Positions 35,192 to 44,563 of a DNA stretch of 64,000 bases are shown here, piece after piece (the stretch's first letter is position 1; every line of letters begins with the position of its first letter). The notes beneath the pieces were generated by a model that made no database searches, was not told where the DNA came from, and was given only the letters and a program-made list of their open reading frames with translations. The position numbers and the translations under genes are program-made. The stretch lies in NCBI GenBank assembly GCA_964451925.1, contig CAYVKA010000002.1, positions 85,403 through 149,402 of the forward strand. The letters are read 5' to 3'. The stretch is from Nevskia sp964451925. Lineage in GTDB: Bacteria; Pseudomonadota; Gammaproteobacteria; Nevskiales; Nevskiaceae.

Positions 35192-35585
35192 CATACGATA
35201 ATGTATAGTACCAGAATACCGTGACAAGATAGATCAAAGTGCCGTCGGGACGCCATCACGTCCTGACCCTTTAGATTCAAAGGTTGCTGATGGTGGCTTT
35301 CCGGGATAGTTTCCGATGCACGCAACGCGCTCCAAAACTGGCCGTTGGACACCCAACGGCGCGTTTCCAGTGCCATGCGACGCGGGCACTGCGGCCGGTG
35401 CGGCTTTGTGGCCTGGCAGGCGCTCGCTTCAGAGGTTCGCCGAAGTCGGTCGTTGAGAAGTGGTGGCGCGTTGTCAGCGGCTGAACTCTAAGTACGAGCT
35501 CTCCGCATAAACGTATTCGGAGGCAAAAGCACTGCCCCCGATCACGCGTCGACGCCAAGCCGATGAATATCCCTCGTTTCGCTTG
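35192..35585. other. Intergenic region at the right edge of the accessory region
   Basis: About 395 bp with no supported gene; open frames on both strands lack ribosome sites and family resemblance. Composition changes here from the accessory genes to the catabolic region, so a mobile-element boundary could lie inside, but no direct repeat or tRNA is visible. Confidence 0.4.
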
Positions 35586-36245
35586 TTACTTCGTTGTTGC
35601 ACGTCCGAGACGTTCGAATCGATAGGCCAGTTCGGGACCGTCATCGCCCTGGTAGGCAAGCTGGCCGACGAGCAATGCGAACGGTTCGATATAGCGTGCG
35701 GTCCACAGTGGTCCGGCATCTATGGGGTCGAAGCCGGCGTCCCGGATCATCGTGGCGGCGATCTTCTTGCCTGGTGGGTCGTCGCCGCAGTAGACAAGAC
35801 TCGGTCGCCGGCTGGTCCTCAGGCTGCCCTCGTAAACATCGAGAAGAACCTCGCTGGGTATTGTGTTGAACGCGCAGACGACCCTGGCATTGGGAAGCTT
35901 GCCGCCGAGTACTTCCGCGCCGGATGTCGTCTGGCCAAAAAGGAGCGCTGTGTTCCCGGCATTCATCGGCAGCGAGCAGGAGACGACCAGCTTGCCCGTC
36001 AGGTCCCCGGCCTGTTGCAGCACGTCGTCGATCCGGGACCAGTGCACCGCCAGCAGCAACGCGTCGGCGTCCTGAGCCGCTTCCCGCGGGGTGCCGGCTC
36101 TTGACGTGCCACCGACCTCCCGCGCCAGCTGCTTGAGTTTCTGCCTGCTCCTGGAATAGCTGAAGATCACCTCATGCCCGCAGCGCGTGAAGATCGTTCC
36201 GAGCTTTCCGCCCATCAAGCCTGACCCCAGGATGCCGATGCGCAC
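35586..36245 (-). CDS. NADPH-dependent F420 reductase-like oxidoreductase
   Basis: 219 aa from a GTG at 36245 with AGGAG upstream. The N-terminal Rossmann motif GILGSGLMGGKLG and the downstream SYSRS segment indicate NADP binding in the 'F420H2:NADP oxidoreductase-like' family. Conserved LLAVHW, VVSCSLPM and CAFNTIPSEVL segments also fit. In bacteria without F420 these act on unknown substrates. It lies downstream of a LysR gene on the same strand. Confidence 0.8.
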   Translation of the reverse strand: MRIGILGSGLMGGKLGTIFTRCGHEVIFSYSRSRQKLKQLAREVGGTSRAGTPREAAQDADALLLAVHWSRIDDVLQQAGDLTGKLVVSCSLPMNAGNTALLFGQTTSGAEVLGGKLPNARVVCAFNTIPSEVLLDVYEGSLRTSRRPSLVYCGDDPPGKKIAATMIRDAGFDPIDAGPLWTARYIEPFALLVGQLAYQGDDGPELAYRFERLGRATTK

Positions 36246-36522
36246 GTACGCTCCTGATCAACCGTCGCCCCGGCGCTGCAGCGGCTCCGGAAGAGCCTGC
36301 CGCCGGACTTGCGAGATCAATTCCTCGACCTCATCCACGTTGCCAAACGCCTGTGCCTCGCCGAAAATGCGATCTTGCCTGGGCTTGGAAGGCCCGCCGT
36401 GACACCACACGTTTCGACAGCCTGGACACGATAGCCCGTGCAAGGCTGTTTGATTAGCCGGCAAGCGTTGCATGGACCTATGAATTGGACTCATGAACAA
36501 GCCCAGGCGCATATTGGCTGCC

Positions 36523-37419
36523 TCAACGCTTGTAGCGCAACGCCTCCATCAGCAGCGCAAATGCCGGCGAATGATGCCGGCGGCTGGGGTAATACAGGTG
36601 GTAGCCGGGAAACGGCGGACACCAATCCTCCAGCACGCGCAGCAGGCGGCCCTTGGCGATATCGGCCTGCACGACGTCTTCCGGAAGAAAGGCCAGGCCA
36701 AGACCGGCCAGGGCCGCCTCAACGCGCAGCTTGATATTGTTGAACACCAGCTGGCCGTCGACGCGTACGTGCAATTCGCGGTGGTTCTTTTCCAGTTCCC
36801 AGGGATACAGGCCGCCGTAGGTCGGCAATCGCAGGTTGATGCAGTTGTGCGCGGTCAGGTCCTGGGGTTTCCTGGGCGGGGGGCGCTTCTTGAAATACAC
36901 GGGCGCGCCGACGACTGCCATCCGCATGTCCGGTCCGATGCGCACGGCGATCATGTCCAGGGCCACCTGCTCGCCCAGGCGTACTCCGGCGTCATAGCGT
37001 TCAGCCACGATGTTGGTCAGGCCGTAGTCCACGATCACTTCGACCTTGATGTCCGGGTATTGCGGAAGGAAGTTCTCCAGGGCCGGCCACAGCACCGTAT
37101 AGGCTGGATGCTCGCCGGCAGTGATGCGAATGGTGCCCGCGGGCTTTTGGCGTAGCTCGCTCAGCGCCGCCAGTTCCGCCTCGATCTCCTCGAAATGGGG
37201 CCCCAGGCGCTGCAACAGGCGCTCGCCCGCCTCGGTTGCCGAGACACTGCGCGTGCTCCTCGTCAGCAGCCGCAGTCCCAGGCGCGCTTCCAAGCCCCGC
37301 ACCGTATGACTCAGGGCTGACTGGGAGACGCCAAGTTTGGCTGCCGCCTTGGTGAAGCTGCGTTCGCGCGCGACCGCGAAGAAGGCCAGCAGATCGTCAA
37401 AACGAGGGCGCCGATTCAT
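36523..37419 (-). CDS. LysR-family transcriptional regulator
   Basis: 298 aa. The N-terminal winged HTH (FDDLLAFFAVARERSFTKAAAKLGVSQSALSHTVRGLE) and the periplasmic-binding-like effector domain are complete. It resembles the subgroup divergent from short-chain dehydrogenases and aldo/keto reductases. It is divergent from the SDR gene at 37550 across a 130-bp gap, so it probably regulates that gene. Confidence 0.92.
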   Translation of the reverse strand: MNRRPRFDDLLAFFAVARERSFTKAAAKLGVSQSALSHTVRGLEARLGLRLLTRSTRSVSATEAGERLLQRLGPHFEEIEAELAALSELRQKPAGTIRITAGEHPAYTVLWPALENFLPQYPDIKVEVIVDYGLTNIVAERYDAGVRLGEQVALDMIAVRIGPDMRMAVVGAPVYFKKRPPPRKPQDLTAHNCINLRLPTYGGLYPWELEKNHRELHVRVDGQLVFNNIKLRVEAALAGLGLAFLPEDVVQADIAKGRLLRVLEDWCPPFPGYHLYYPSRRHHSPAFALLMEALRYKR

Positions 37420-37549
37420 GAAATATGCTCATAGGATCATGCGAAGTCTGCCGTCTAATCAATGGGTGCCGCGCTCCTTATCATAGACACGTCGCGATCG
37501 AAACGCGGCAGCAGGTGATGTCGGCTTTACATCACAGGAGAATTGTCCC

Positions 37550-38377
37550 ATGAGCAGTGTGATAGTCGTTGTCGGGGCCGGATCAATCGGTCAAGCGATC
37601 GCTCGGCGCGTTAGCGTAGGCAAACAGGTTATTCTGGCCGATCTGCGCAAGGAACATGCCGATGCTGCGGCCGATGTGCTGAGTAATGCGGGATACGAGG
37701 TCACGACGACAACGGTGGATGTCTCCTCTCGCCAGTCGGTTCATGCGCTCGTAGAAGCGGCCACAGCCCTTGGCGATGTTACCGGGGTCATCCATGCTGC
37801 CGGCGTGTCTCCCTCGCAAGCGTCCCCGGCGACGATTCTCGCGGTCGATTTGTATGGCACGGCCTTGGTGCTTGAGGAGTTCGGCAATGTCATTGCCAGA
37901 GGGGGTTCCGGCATTGTTATCGCGTCGCAGTCCGGCCATCGCCTGGGTGCGCTCACGGCGGAGCAGAACATGGCCTTGGCGACAACCCCCGCCGACCAGT
38001 TGCTGGCTCTCCCGATGCTCCAGCCTGACCAGGTGAAAGACTCTCTTCACGCCTACCAGATCTCCAAGCGCGGCAATTCGCTGCGGGTGATGGCCGAGGC
38101 GGTGCGATGGGGGCGGCGTGGCGCGCGCGTGAACACCATTAGCCCTGGGATCATCTTTACCCCGCTCGCCAAGGACGAATTGACAGGCCCCCGTGGTGCC
38201 GGGTATCGACGCATGATCGAGCTGAGCCCGGTCGGTCGCGGCGGCACTCCGGATGAAGTCGGAAGCGTTGGAGCGCTCCTCATGGGGCCGGACGGCGCGT
38301 TCATCACCGGCAGCGACTTCCTCATGGACGGCGGAGTGACCGCCGCCTATTGGTTCGGTGAACTTGCACCGCAGTAA
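37550..38377 (+). CDS. Short-chain dehydrogenase/reductase (SDR)
   Basis: 275 aa. NAD(P) motif GAGSIGQAI, the catalytic region with YQISKRG (Tyr-x3-Lys), a Ser in IASQSGH, and the C-terminal GSDFLMDGG. An ATG with GGAG upstream. It is divergent from the LysR regulator. A decayed fragment similar to its middle part lies at 47508-47576. Substrate unknown; likely a small alcohol or ketone. Confidence 0.9.
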   Translation: MSSVIVVVGAGSIGQAIARRVSVGKQVILADLRKEHADAAADVLSNAGYEVTTTTVDVSSRQSVHALVEAATALGDVTGVIHAAGVSPSQASPATILAVDLYGTALVLEEFGNVIARGGSGIVIASQSGHRLGALTAEQNMALATTPADQLLALPMLQPDQVKDSLHAYQISKRGNSLRVMAEAVRWGRRGARVNTISPGIIFTPLAKDELTGPRGAGYRRMIELSPVGRGGTPDEVGSVGALLMGPDGAFITGSDFLMDGGVTAAYWFGELAPQ

Positions 38378-38467
38378 CTGAATGTTGGGTGAGTCTTCGA
38401 GCAGTGCCAATCCCTCCAAAGTTCACCGACGCGACAGCCCGGCCTGCACCAAAGTGGAGAATCAACG

Positions 38468-40414
38468 ATGCCGCCATTGAGTACACACATGGGAAGAGCC
38501 CGGGAGTCGATCGCCGCTGTTCTCACCGGCAAAGCTGCAGCGTCTTTGCTTGCTTGCGTCATTGGGGTAGGCGTGATGTGGGGGGCACGCCTAGCGTTGG
38601 CTGACGAGACAACAGGGACCAAGTCGCCTGAAGCTGCGCCCTTTCCTGGCGGCAAGTGGCAGCCTGGACCAGCCCAATACGGATCGACCATCGTTGAAGA
38701 CGTCCCCGTGACGATGGACGACGGCATCGTCCTGCGGGCCAGCATTGCCTATCCAACCGATCCGGCGACGGGGCGCCGTGCCGAAGGAAGGTTTCCGGTC
38801 GTCATCGAACACACCCCCTACGTCAAGCTCGGCCAGCCCGTCGTCCCCAACACCTATCTGACCGAACACGGCTACATTTACGTGGTCGCGAGAGCACGCG
38901 GAACTGGTGCGTCCGGGGGCGAGGTTGCCTTCTTCTCACAGCGCGATGGCCTGGACGGCAAAGACTTAGTCGATTGGGCAGCGCATCGGCTTGACGGCTC
39001 CGACGGCAGAATCGCGCTGTTAGGGTGCTCATACCCCGGCGGCCTCGCATTGAATACCGCGGCGCGCCTCGGTCCGGACTCGCCCGTCAAAGCGATCGTG
39101 GCCGCCTGTGTCGGTCTGGGCCAGTTGAATCGCGAATCCCTCATGAATTCCGGCCTGATGACGACCGGCTTCTGGAACTACACGGTGTATGGGCTTAAAT
39201 TTTGGGGCGATACGCCAGCGGGTCATCGCTTTGTCGACAGGTTCAGGCGCGAGATCTTGGCGGGCGGCGACATGGCCTACGATCGCACCTTCTGGCGCAA
39301 GCGCACTCCCGTTGACTCGGCGGCCGAAATTCAGCGATCCGGAATTCCGGTGCTGCTTTGGACCGGTTGGCGCGACATCGTCGAGGTCGGCGCGCTCCGC
39401 GCTTACACAGGGCTGCAGAATGCTTATGCCCAGCGGCCGGTCAGCGATTCCATGGCGGCCGACCAACCCGTCACGCCGCGTTACCAGATCATCGTCGGCG
39501 ACTGGGAACACGCGTCCGGCCTCGATGCGGGGGTGTATCTGGAATGGCTGGAGACCTGGCTCAAGGGAGTCGACACCGGCCTCCAAAACACCCGGGCGCC
39601 GATGCACGTTTACGAGGCAGGAAGCGGACGCTGGGTCAATCTAGCACGCTTTCCACCGGTGGCCGATTACACTACTTGGCGCTTGGGCTTGGCTGGCGTA
39701 TTGTTATCCGCCCCAGCTGCCGGGGGAGGCAAGGATACGCTCGTTTGGGGCGACCCAGCGCAGCCCGAATCGAAACTGGTCTACACGACTCCGCCTCTCG
39801 CTGATGGCGCGACGCTCGCCGGGCCTATATCGGCAACGATCTATGCTAGTTCCAGCAATACCAATCTCGTCCTGCTCGCTCATCTCTATGACGTAGCGCC
39901 GGACGGGAGCGTTACCCGGATATCCAACGGCGCTCTCGTCGGCAGTCTGCGCGCCCTGGACAAGGCCAAGTCGTGGCACGATCGCAAGGGAACCATTATT
40001 TGGCCCTGGCCAAAACTAGAGCGCGATGATTATCTGCGGCCCGGGCGACCCTATCGCTTGGATGTAGCACTGCGGCCGAGGCAGTGGGGGCTGAGCCCAG
40101 GACACCGACTCCGACTTGAGCTGACGACGCAAAGCCCACGCGACGTCTGCCCCATCGCAGGAGTGCCGCCGAGGAACGAGCCGGACCCTTGCGGCCTTAC
40201 CGCTCCCCAGGAGCGGAGCGTTCCAGGGGGCACCTACACGATCTTGTACGGGGCGAAATGGCCGTCGGCAATCAACCTTCCGCAACTTCCGTTCAATGCG
40301 TTTCCGGCTGTAGCCGACGGCAACACGGCAACAGGGTGGAACGAGCACGATCGTTACGTCGAACCGGGCAAGTTCAGCCTTCCCACTGACTGGGAGAGTA
40401 CAGTCGGGCAGTAG
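38468..40414 (+). CDS. CocE/NonD-family (X-Pro dipeptidyl-peptidase-like) hydrolase, secreted
   Basis: 648 aa with an N-terminal signal peptide or anchor (hydrophobic about residues 21-46, ending ARLALADE). The PF02129 alpha/beta hydrolase domain follows: YVVARARGTGASGG, then the nucleophile elbow GCSYPG with the catalytic Ser, an acid near DIVEVG and the His in GDWEHASG; then the PepX C-terminal jelly-roll domain (LRPGRPYRLDVAL...SPGHRLRLELTTQ). Relatives cleave esters (CocE) or amides. It probably hydrolyses an ester outside the cytoplasm, feeding the alcohol and acid pathway downstream; that link is inferred. Confidence 0.88.
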   Translation: MPPLSTHMGRARESIAAVLTGKAAASLLACVIGVGVMWGARLALADETTGTKSPEAAPFPGGKWQPGPAQYGSTIVEDVPVTMDDGIVLRASIAYPTDPATGRRAEGRFPVVIEHTPYVKLGQPVVPNTYLTEHGYIYVVARARGTGASGGEVAFFSQRDGLDGKDLVDWAAHRLDGSDGRIALLGCSYPGGLALNTAARLGPDSPVKAIVAACVGLGQLNRESLMNSGLMTTGFWNYTVYGLKFWGDTPAGHRFVDRFRREILAGGDMAYDRTFWRKRTPVDSAAEIQRSGIPVLLWTGWRDIVEVGALRAYTGLQNAYAQRPVSDSMAADQPVTPRYQIIVGDWEHASGLDAGVYLEWLETWLKGVDTGLQNTRAPMHVYEAGSGRWVNLARFPPVADYTTWRLGLAGVLLSAPAAGGGKDTLVWGDPAQPESKLVYTTPPLADGATLAGPISATIYASSSNTNLVLLAHLYDVAPDGSVTRISNGALVGSLRALDKAKSWHDRKGTIIWPWPKLERDDYLRPGRPYRLDVALRPRQWGLSPGHRLRLELTTQSPRDVCPIAGVPPRNEPDPCGLTAPQERSVPGGTYTILYGAKWPSAINLPQLPFNAFPAVADGNTATGWNEHDRYVEPGKFSLPTDWESTVGQ

Positions 40415-40554
40415 AGCCCAGATGCGCCAGGTCAGCCCTAGAGACCCACGCTGACTTTTTGCTGCCGCGGCACGCACTTCCGGCAGGCCGGGCGCTGATC
40501 AATACGGGCTTGCTGCTTCGGTCCACAGCCTGGGTCCGGAATGAAGGCGGTCGG

Positions 40555-41337
40555 CTAGATGGCTTCGCGAGCTGAAATCGAGCGCTTAGACCATGTCTCA
40601 ACGCTCTGGATGAGCAGTTTGCTCAACTTCGGTAGGCGGGGTTCTACCTTTGCCGTGGGACCGACGAGCGTGACAGCCGCCACCGCTTCGCCCGCCGCAT
40701 TCCGCACAACCGTTGCAAGTGCATAGCGAGACCCGCCGCGCCGCAAGTTGGTGGCGATTCTCGACTTGACGATCGCTCCGTGTTCCTCGAGGAACTTATC
40801 GACCAGTTCCTTTTGATCGGGACCACAGCGGCGTAAGTAGGAAAAGCGGTCGGCGTCGGACCTTGCGGCGAGCAGCGCCTTGCCGGCGGCGGTGATCAGC
40901 AGGGTGCGCCGTATGTTGGAGCGTGCCTCGAATCCTTCGACAGGATCGGTGCCGGCCTCAGCGATGTAGATCAGATGATCGCCAGCCTGCACCCCGAGGA
41001 ATACCGCCAGCCCTGTCGCCTCGTGCAGGGCAGCCAGGTCGGCGTGCGTTACGAGGCCCGCCCTGATGTGCCCGCTGGCAAGGGTCAGGCCGTAAACCGC
41101 CGGTCCTAAATAGAAGCGGTTCTGCTCCTCGTAGAGCCATCCTTTGGCCAATAACCCCTGCAGGAAGCCATGCACGGTGCTCTTGGCGGCACCCAGCGCC
41201 CGCACCAGGTCCACGAACGTCATGCCGGGGTTGTAGACGACCTCTTCCAGTATCTGGGTGACGCGATCCACCGTACGATGGTTCTGGGGCGCCTGCTTCG
41301 CGCGCGCACTACCTTCCGGCTGCTCTTTTTTGGCCAT
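40555..41337 (-). CDS. IclR-family transcriptional regulator
   Basis: 260 aa. The N-terminal winged HTH (VDRVTQILEEVVYNPGMTFVDLVRALGAAKSTVHGFLQGLLAKGW) and the IclR effector domain (LAALHEATGLAVFLGVQAGDHLIYI...GKALLA...NLRRGGSRYALATVVRN) are complete. The family binds palindromes, often as paired dimers. The only IclR gene in the window, it sits next to the first of five tandem palindrome pairs that precede the catabolic operons (41460-41495), making it the best candidate for their regulator. Confidence 0.92.
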   Translation of the reverse strand: MAKKEQPEGSARAKQAPQNHRTVDRVTQILEEVVYNPGMTFVDLVRALGAAKSTVHGFLQGLLAKGWLYEEQNRFYLGPAVYGLTLASGHIRAGLVTHADLAALHEATGLAVFLGVQAGDHLIYIAEAGTDPVEGFEARSNIRRTLLITAAGKALLAARSDADRFSYLRRCGPDQKELVDKFLEEHGAIVKSRIATNLRRGGSRYALATVVRNAAGEAVAAVTLVGPTAKVEPRLPKLSKLLIQSVETWSKRSISAREAI

Positions 41338-41638
41338 CGGCTTAATTTACTTGGTCTTATTCTCTAGTCAATTCCAAGCGAGCGGCCACTCGGCTTCCTG
41401 CAGCGCAAAACCGCCGGCGCCGATTTCGGCTTGACAGGCTTCTGATCCAATCATCTAATAAACGTATAAACGAACGTATGTTCGTAATTATGAACTATTG
41501 GAGGACTCCAAGGCAACGGTTGCCCGATCTGGTGTCTTGTCATTTGAGGCACCCTGGGGGTACCCCCCCCCAGTTGGAAGACGATGGTCTTGCTGTCCAG
41601 CTTCGATTGCAGGCGGGCGGTACAAAGGAAATGTCTGA
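41338..41638. other. Divergent promoter region between iclR and the alcohol dehydrogenase
   Basis: About 300 bp. It holds the operator pair at 41460-41495 and otherwise no gene. A G5TAC9 tract lies near 41560-41572. Confidence 0.6.
41460..41495. promoter_or_regulatory. Operator pair A, iclR / alcohol dehydrogenase promoter
   Basis: Two 16-bp elements with 4 bp between them: AAACGTATAAACGAAC (41460-41475) and GTTCGTAATTATGAAC (41480-41495). The second is a near-perfect palindrome; the first is weaker. The layout matches the pairs at 44409, 49237, 57263 and 57417. It lies about 123 bp from the iclR start and 144 bp from the dehydrogenase start. Confidence 0.72.
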
Positions 41639-42676
41639 ATGAAAGCGCTGGTCTTGAACGGCGTACGGCAAATTGCCATCCGTGAAGTTCCCGCCCCGTC
41701 CCTGACAGAGGGTGGCGCGCTGATCAGGGTCCATGCAAACGGCGTGTGTCGAAGCGATTGGCACGCCTGGGTCGGCGATATTCCCCGGGAGTATCCGGTG
41801 ATCCTGGGCCATGAGATGACGGGTGTGGTCGAAGAGGTTGGTTGGGGCGTTTCGCGGTTCAAGAAGGGTGATCGGGTCGTGGTTCCGTTTTCCGGGGGCG
41901 ACGGCACCTGCGAGTTGTGCCAGTCCGGGCACTCGAATCTTTGCGAAAGCGCCCTTATCGCGGGAAAGGCTTACTCGGGCGGCTATGCCGAATATGTGAA
42001 TGTTCCGCTTGCCGATCGAAACGTCGTGCATCTTCCTGAGGAGATCAGCTTCGGCGACGGCGCCGCCCTTGGGTGCCGCTTCATGACTTCGTTCCACGGC
42101 CTGGTCGATCGCGCCGAAGTGCGGCCGGGCGAGTTTGTCGTGGTCTTCGGCTGCGGCGGCGTGGGTTTATCCGCCGTGAACATTGCCGCATCCCTGGGTG
42201 CGACGGTGATCGGGGTTGATATCAATCCGGAAAACCTGAAGCTTGCCGAGTTCATGGGGGCCGAGTTCATCATCAATTCCAGGGACGTCGACGCGGTCCA
42301 GGCGGTAGCTGAGCTGACAAAAGGGGGCGCCCATGTCGCGGTCGATGCCCTGGGTATCGCGCAGACCTGTGTAGACGCTATCAGGAGCCTGCGCAAGCAG
42401 GGGCGTCATCTTCAAGTGGGGCTGACAACCCAAAAGGAAGCAGGGCATATCGCCGTGCCCATCGACCTTATTGTCCGCAAAGAGCTCAAGGTCATTGGTT
42501 CCCTGGGCATGTCGTCCCATCGCTTCCCAGCCATGATGTCGATGGTTGCGCGGGGTGTGCTGACCCCGGGCCGGATGGTGACCGGGGAGATTGGCCTGTC
42601 CGGCGTCGAGCGGGTATTCGAGGATATGAGTAATTTCTCCAGCACAGGTACCTACGTGGTCACCAAGTTCTCTTAG
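41639..42676 (+). CDS. Zinc-dependent alcohol dehydrogenase (MDR superfamily)
   Basis: 345 aa. Catalytic zinc ligands GVCRSDWH and GHE, the Rossmann motif GCGGVGL and VIGVDINPENLKLA are visible, so it is an NAD(P)-dependent medium-chain dehydrogenase. The structural zinc lobe is atypical: GDGTCELCQSGHSNLC has three of the usual four cysteines. AAGGAA lies upstream of the ATG. It is followed by an MFS gene and preceded by operator pair A; substrate unknown, presumably an alcohol intermediate of the pathway. Confidence 0.9.
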   Translation: MKALVLNGVRQIAIREVPAPSLTEGGALIRVHANGVCRSDWHAWVGDIPREYPVILGHEMTGVVEEVGWGVSRFKKGDRVVVPFSGGDGTCELCQSGHSNLCESALIAGKAYSGGYAEYVNVPLADRNVVHLPEEISFGDGAALGCRFMTSFHGLVDRAEVRPGEFVVVFGCGGVGLSAVNIAASLGATVIGVDINPENLKLAEFMGAEFIINSRDVDAVQAVAELTKGGAHVAVDALGIAQTCVDAIRSLRKQGRHLQVGLTTQKEAGHIAVPIDLIVRKELKVIGSLGMSSHRFPAMMSMVARGVLTPGRMVTGEIGLSGVERVFEDMSNFSSTGTYVVTKFS

Positions 42677-42741
42677 AGAGGCTGGATCTAGGCGACCGCG
42701 ATCGGCAATTTCCGGATGAATTAGCTCCACCCTATTATCCC

Positions 42742-44343
42742 ATGCCGTCGTCAGCAACCCCTGCCCGCAGTGGAGCACCCGCCTTGGGGCCGCTACGCCA
42801 CGAGGTCTTCAGGATGCTGTGGCTGGCCTGGGTTGCTGCCAACATGTGCGTCTGGATGAACGACGTGACTGCAGCGTGGTTGATGGCCACGCTATCGGCG
42901 GACCCAAAGTTCGTCGCACTGGTTCAGACGGCTTCGGCGCTGCCAATGTTCCTGCTGGCTCTGCCGAGCGGTGCATGGGCCGACATCATCGACCGCCGCC
43001 GCTGGTTCATGGGCACACAGCTCTGGGTGGCCTGCGCCGCGTTGTTGCTCGCGGGCGCGGCCGCTGCGGGACTGCTAACACCTTCGATCCTTCTACTTCT
43101 CGTATTCGTGAATGGCATCGGTCTGGCCATGCGATGGCCGGTGTTTGCCGCTATCGTTCCGGAGGTCGTACCGCGTAACGAAGTGCCGCAGGCCGTGGCG
43201 CTGAACAGCGTGGCGGCCAACATGTCGCGCACTCTGGGTCCAACTTTGGCCGGCCTGATCCTCGCCTCCCTGGGGGGACAGTTTGTCTTCGCGTTGAATG
43301 CAGCACTGTCGCTGGCCACGGTCATTGTCATCTTTCGCTGGAAAAGCAAGCCCAAAGCGTCCGCTCTGCCGGGCGAACGGCTTCTGGGCGCCCTTCGAGT
43401 TGGGCTTCAGTTCGTGGCGCAATCGCCTGCGCTCAAAATGATTTTGCTGAGGACCTTCCTTTTCTTCCTCCAGGGCGCCGCGACGATGTCGCTGATGCCG
43501 TTGATCGCGAAGACCTGGAATGGCGGCGTTGGCACATATGCCTTGCTGATGTCCTGCCTAGGGGCCGGCGCAGTGACTGCAGGACTGTTGCTGCAGCGGC
43601 TTCATCCGAAGCTTGATCGTCATGTGCTGATCAACGGCGGAAGCGTCATCAACGCTGTGAGTGTCATTTGCGCGGTACTTGCGCCAAATCCCATCCTTGC
43701 GGCGGCGGCGATGTTTCCGGCGGGCATCACCTGGACCGGCGTTGCGAACTCCTTGAACGTGAGCGCCCAGATCGCTCTTCCGGACTGGATGCGGGCTCGC
43801 GGCATGGCCATCTTCCTGATGTCGGTGACGGCGGGAAACGCTCTGGGAGCCGCCACCTGGGGGCTGGTCGCAAGCCACGCCGGCGTGAGAGGCGCAGTTC
43901 TTCTGAGTTCGATGCTGGCCTTGTTCGTGACGTTGGCGCTGCGACGAAGGATGCCGGCGGCCATTGACGACGATCTGACGCCGATTGCCATGCAGGCTCA
44001 TGATGAATCGGGAGAAATGATCGATCCGCATGCCGGTCCGGTAGTGACTGTAATCGAGTACATCGTAGACGCCGAAGACGACCTCGCCTTTGCAGCCGTG
44101 ATGGAGGACAGCCGCAGGGCGAGATTGCGTGGAGGAGCGCTGTCCTGGGGATTGCTTCGCGACGCATCCGATCCGCGCCGGCAGCTGGAGTACTACGTTG
44201 AAGCCACATGGCTCGAGCATCGACGGAGAATCGACCGGCTAACCGTCGGTGATGTCAGGCTGCGCGAGCGGCGGCTGGCCTTACACCGCGGCGCAGGCGC
44301 GCCGCGGCTTCGTCGATATGTGTCGCGAATCGTGATCCGATAG
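42742..44343 (+). CDS. MFS transporter of the MFS_3/EntS type with soluble C-terminal extension
   Basis: 533 aa. About 12 membrane helices (residues about 20-405), including the loop motif GAWADIIDRRR between helices 2 and 3 typical of MFS. The C-terminal 110 residues (after DESGEMIDPHAG) form a soluble segment common in this subfamily, VVTVIEYIVDAEDDLAFAAVM...EATWLEHRRRID, resembling an antibiotic-biosynthesis-monooxygenase-like fold. It may export a toxic intermediate or the substrate; direction is not shown. It lies 65 bp after the dehydrogenase gene. Confidence 0.88.
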   Translation: MPSSATPARSGAPALGPLRHEVFRMLWLAWVAANMCVWMNDVTAAWLMATLSADPKFVALVQTASALPMFLLALPSGAWADIIDRRRWFMGTQLWVACAALLLAGAAAAGLLTPSILLLLVFVNGIGLAMRWPVFAAIVPEVVPRNEVPQAVALNSVAANMSRTLGPTLAGLILASLGGQFVFALNAALSLATVIVIFRWKSKPKASALPGERLLGALRVGLQFVAQSPALKMILLRTFLFFLQGAATMSLMPLIAKTWNGGVGTYALLMSCLGAGAVTAGLLLQRLHPKLDRHVLINGGSVINAVSVICAVLAPNPILAAAAMFPAGITWTGVANSLNVSAQIALPDWMRARGMAIFLMSVTAGNALGAATWGLVASHAGVRGAVLLSSMLALFVTLALRRRMPAAIDDDLTPIAMQAHDESGEMIDPHAGPVVTVIEYIVDAEDDLAFAAVMEDSRRARLRGGALSWGLLRDASDPRRQLEYYVEATWLEHRRRIDRLTVGDVRLRERRLALHRGAGAPRLRRYVSRIVIR

Positions 44344-44408
44344 GCCCTGAAGATCCTCGCCCGGCGGATGTCATTGACACCGTAGATTGTCGCGCTGTAT
44401 TCTGAGTC

Positions 44409-44444
44409 AATCATAATTACGAACAAGAGTTCGTAATTATGAAC
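44409..44444. promoter_or_regulatory. Operator pair B, upstream of the aldehyde dehydrogenase operon
   Basis: AATCATAATTACGAAC (44409-44424) and GTTCGTAATTATGAAC (44429-44444), 4 bp apart. The inner 12 bp of each also form a perfect larger inverted repeat, 44413-44440 around AAGA. It lies about 120 bp upstream of the dehydrogenase start. Confidence 0.78.
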
Positions 44445-44563
44445 AGCAAATTTCTGCCGCATGGCGAAGGCTCCCTCAAGAAGTCTCGTCGAGCTCGCGA
44501 GAAGCGGCTGCGGGAGCCGGTTCCCGCCGTGCGTGCGAACAAATCGATATGAGGAGAAGGTCA

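Noticed and set aside
36258..36512. 84-codon frame with a CPGC motif between the F420-reductase-like gene and LysR
   Set aside because: No full domain or ribosome site; the 277-bp gap is better described as non-coding or unrecognised debris.
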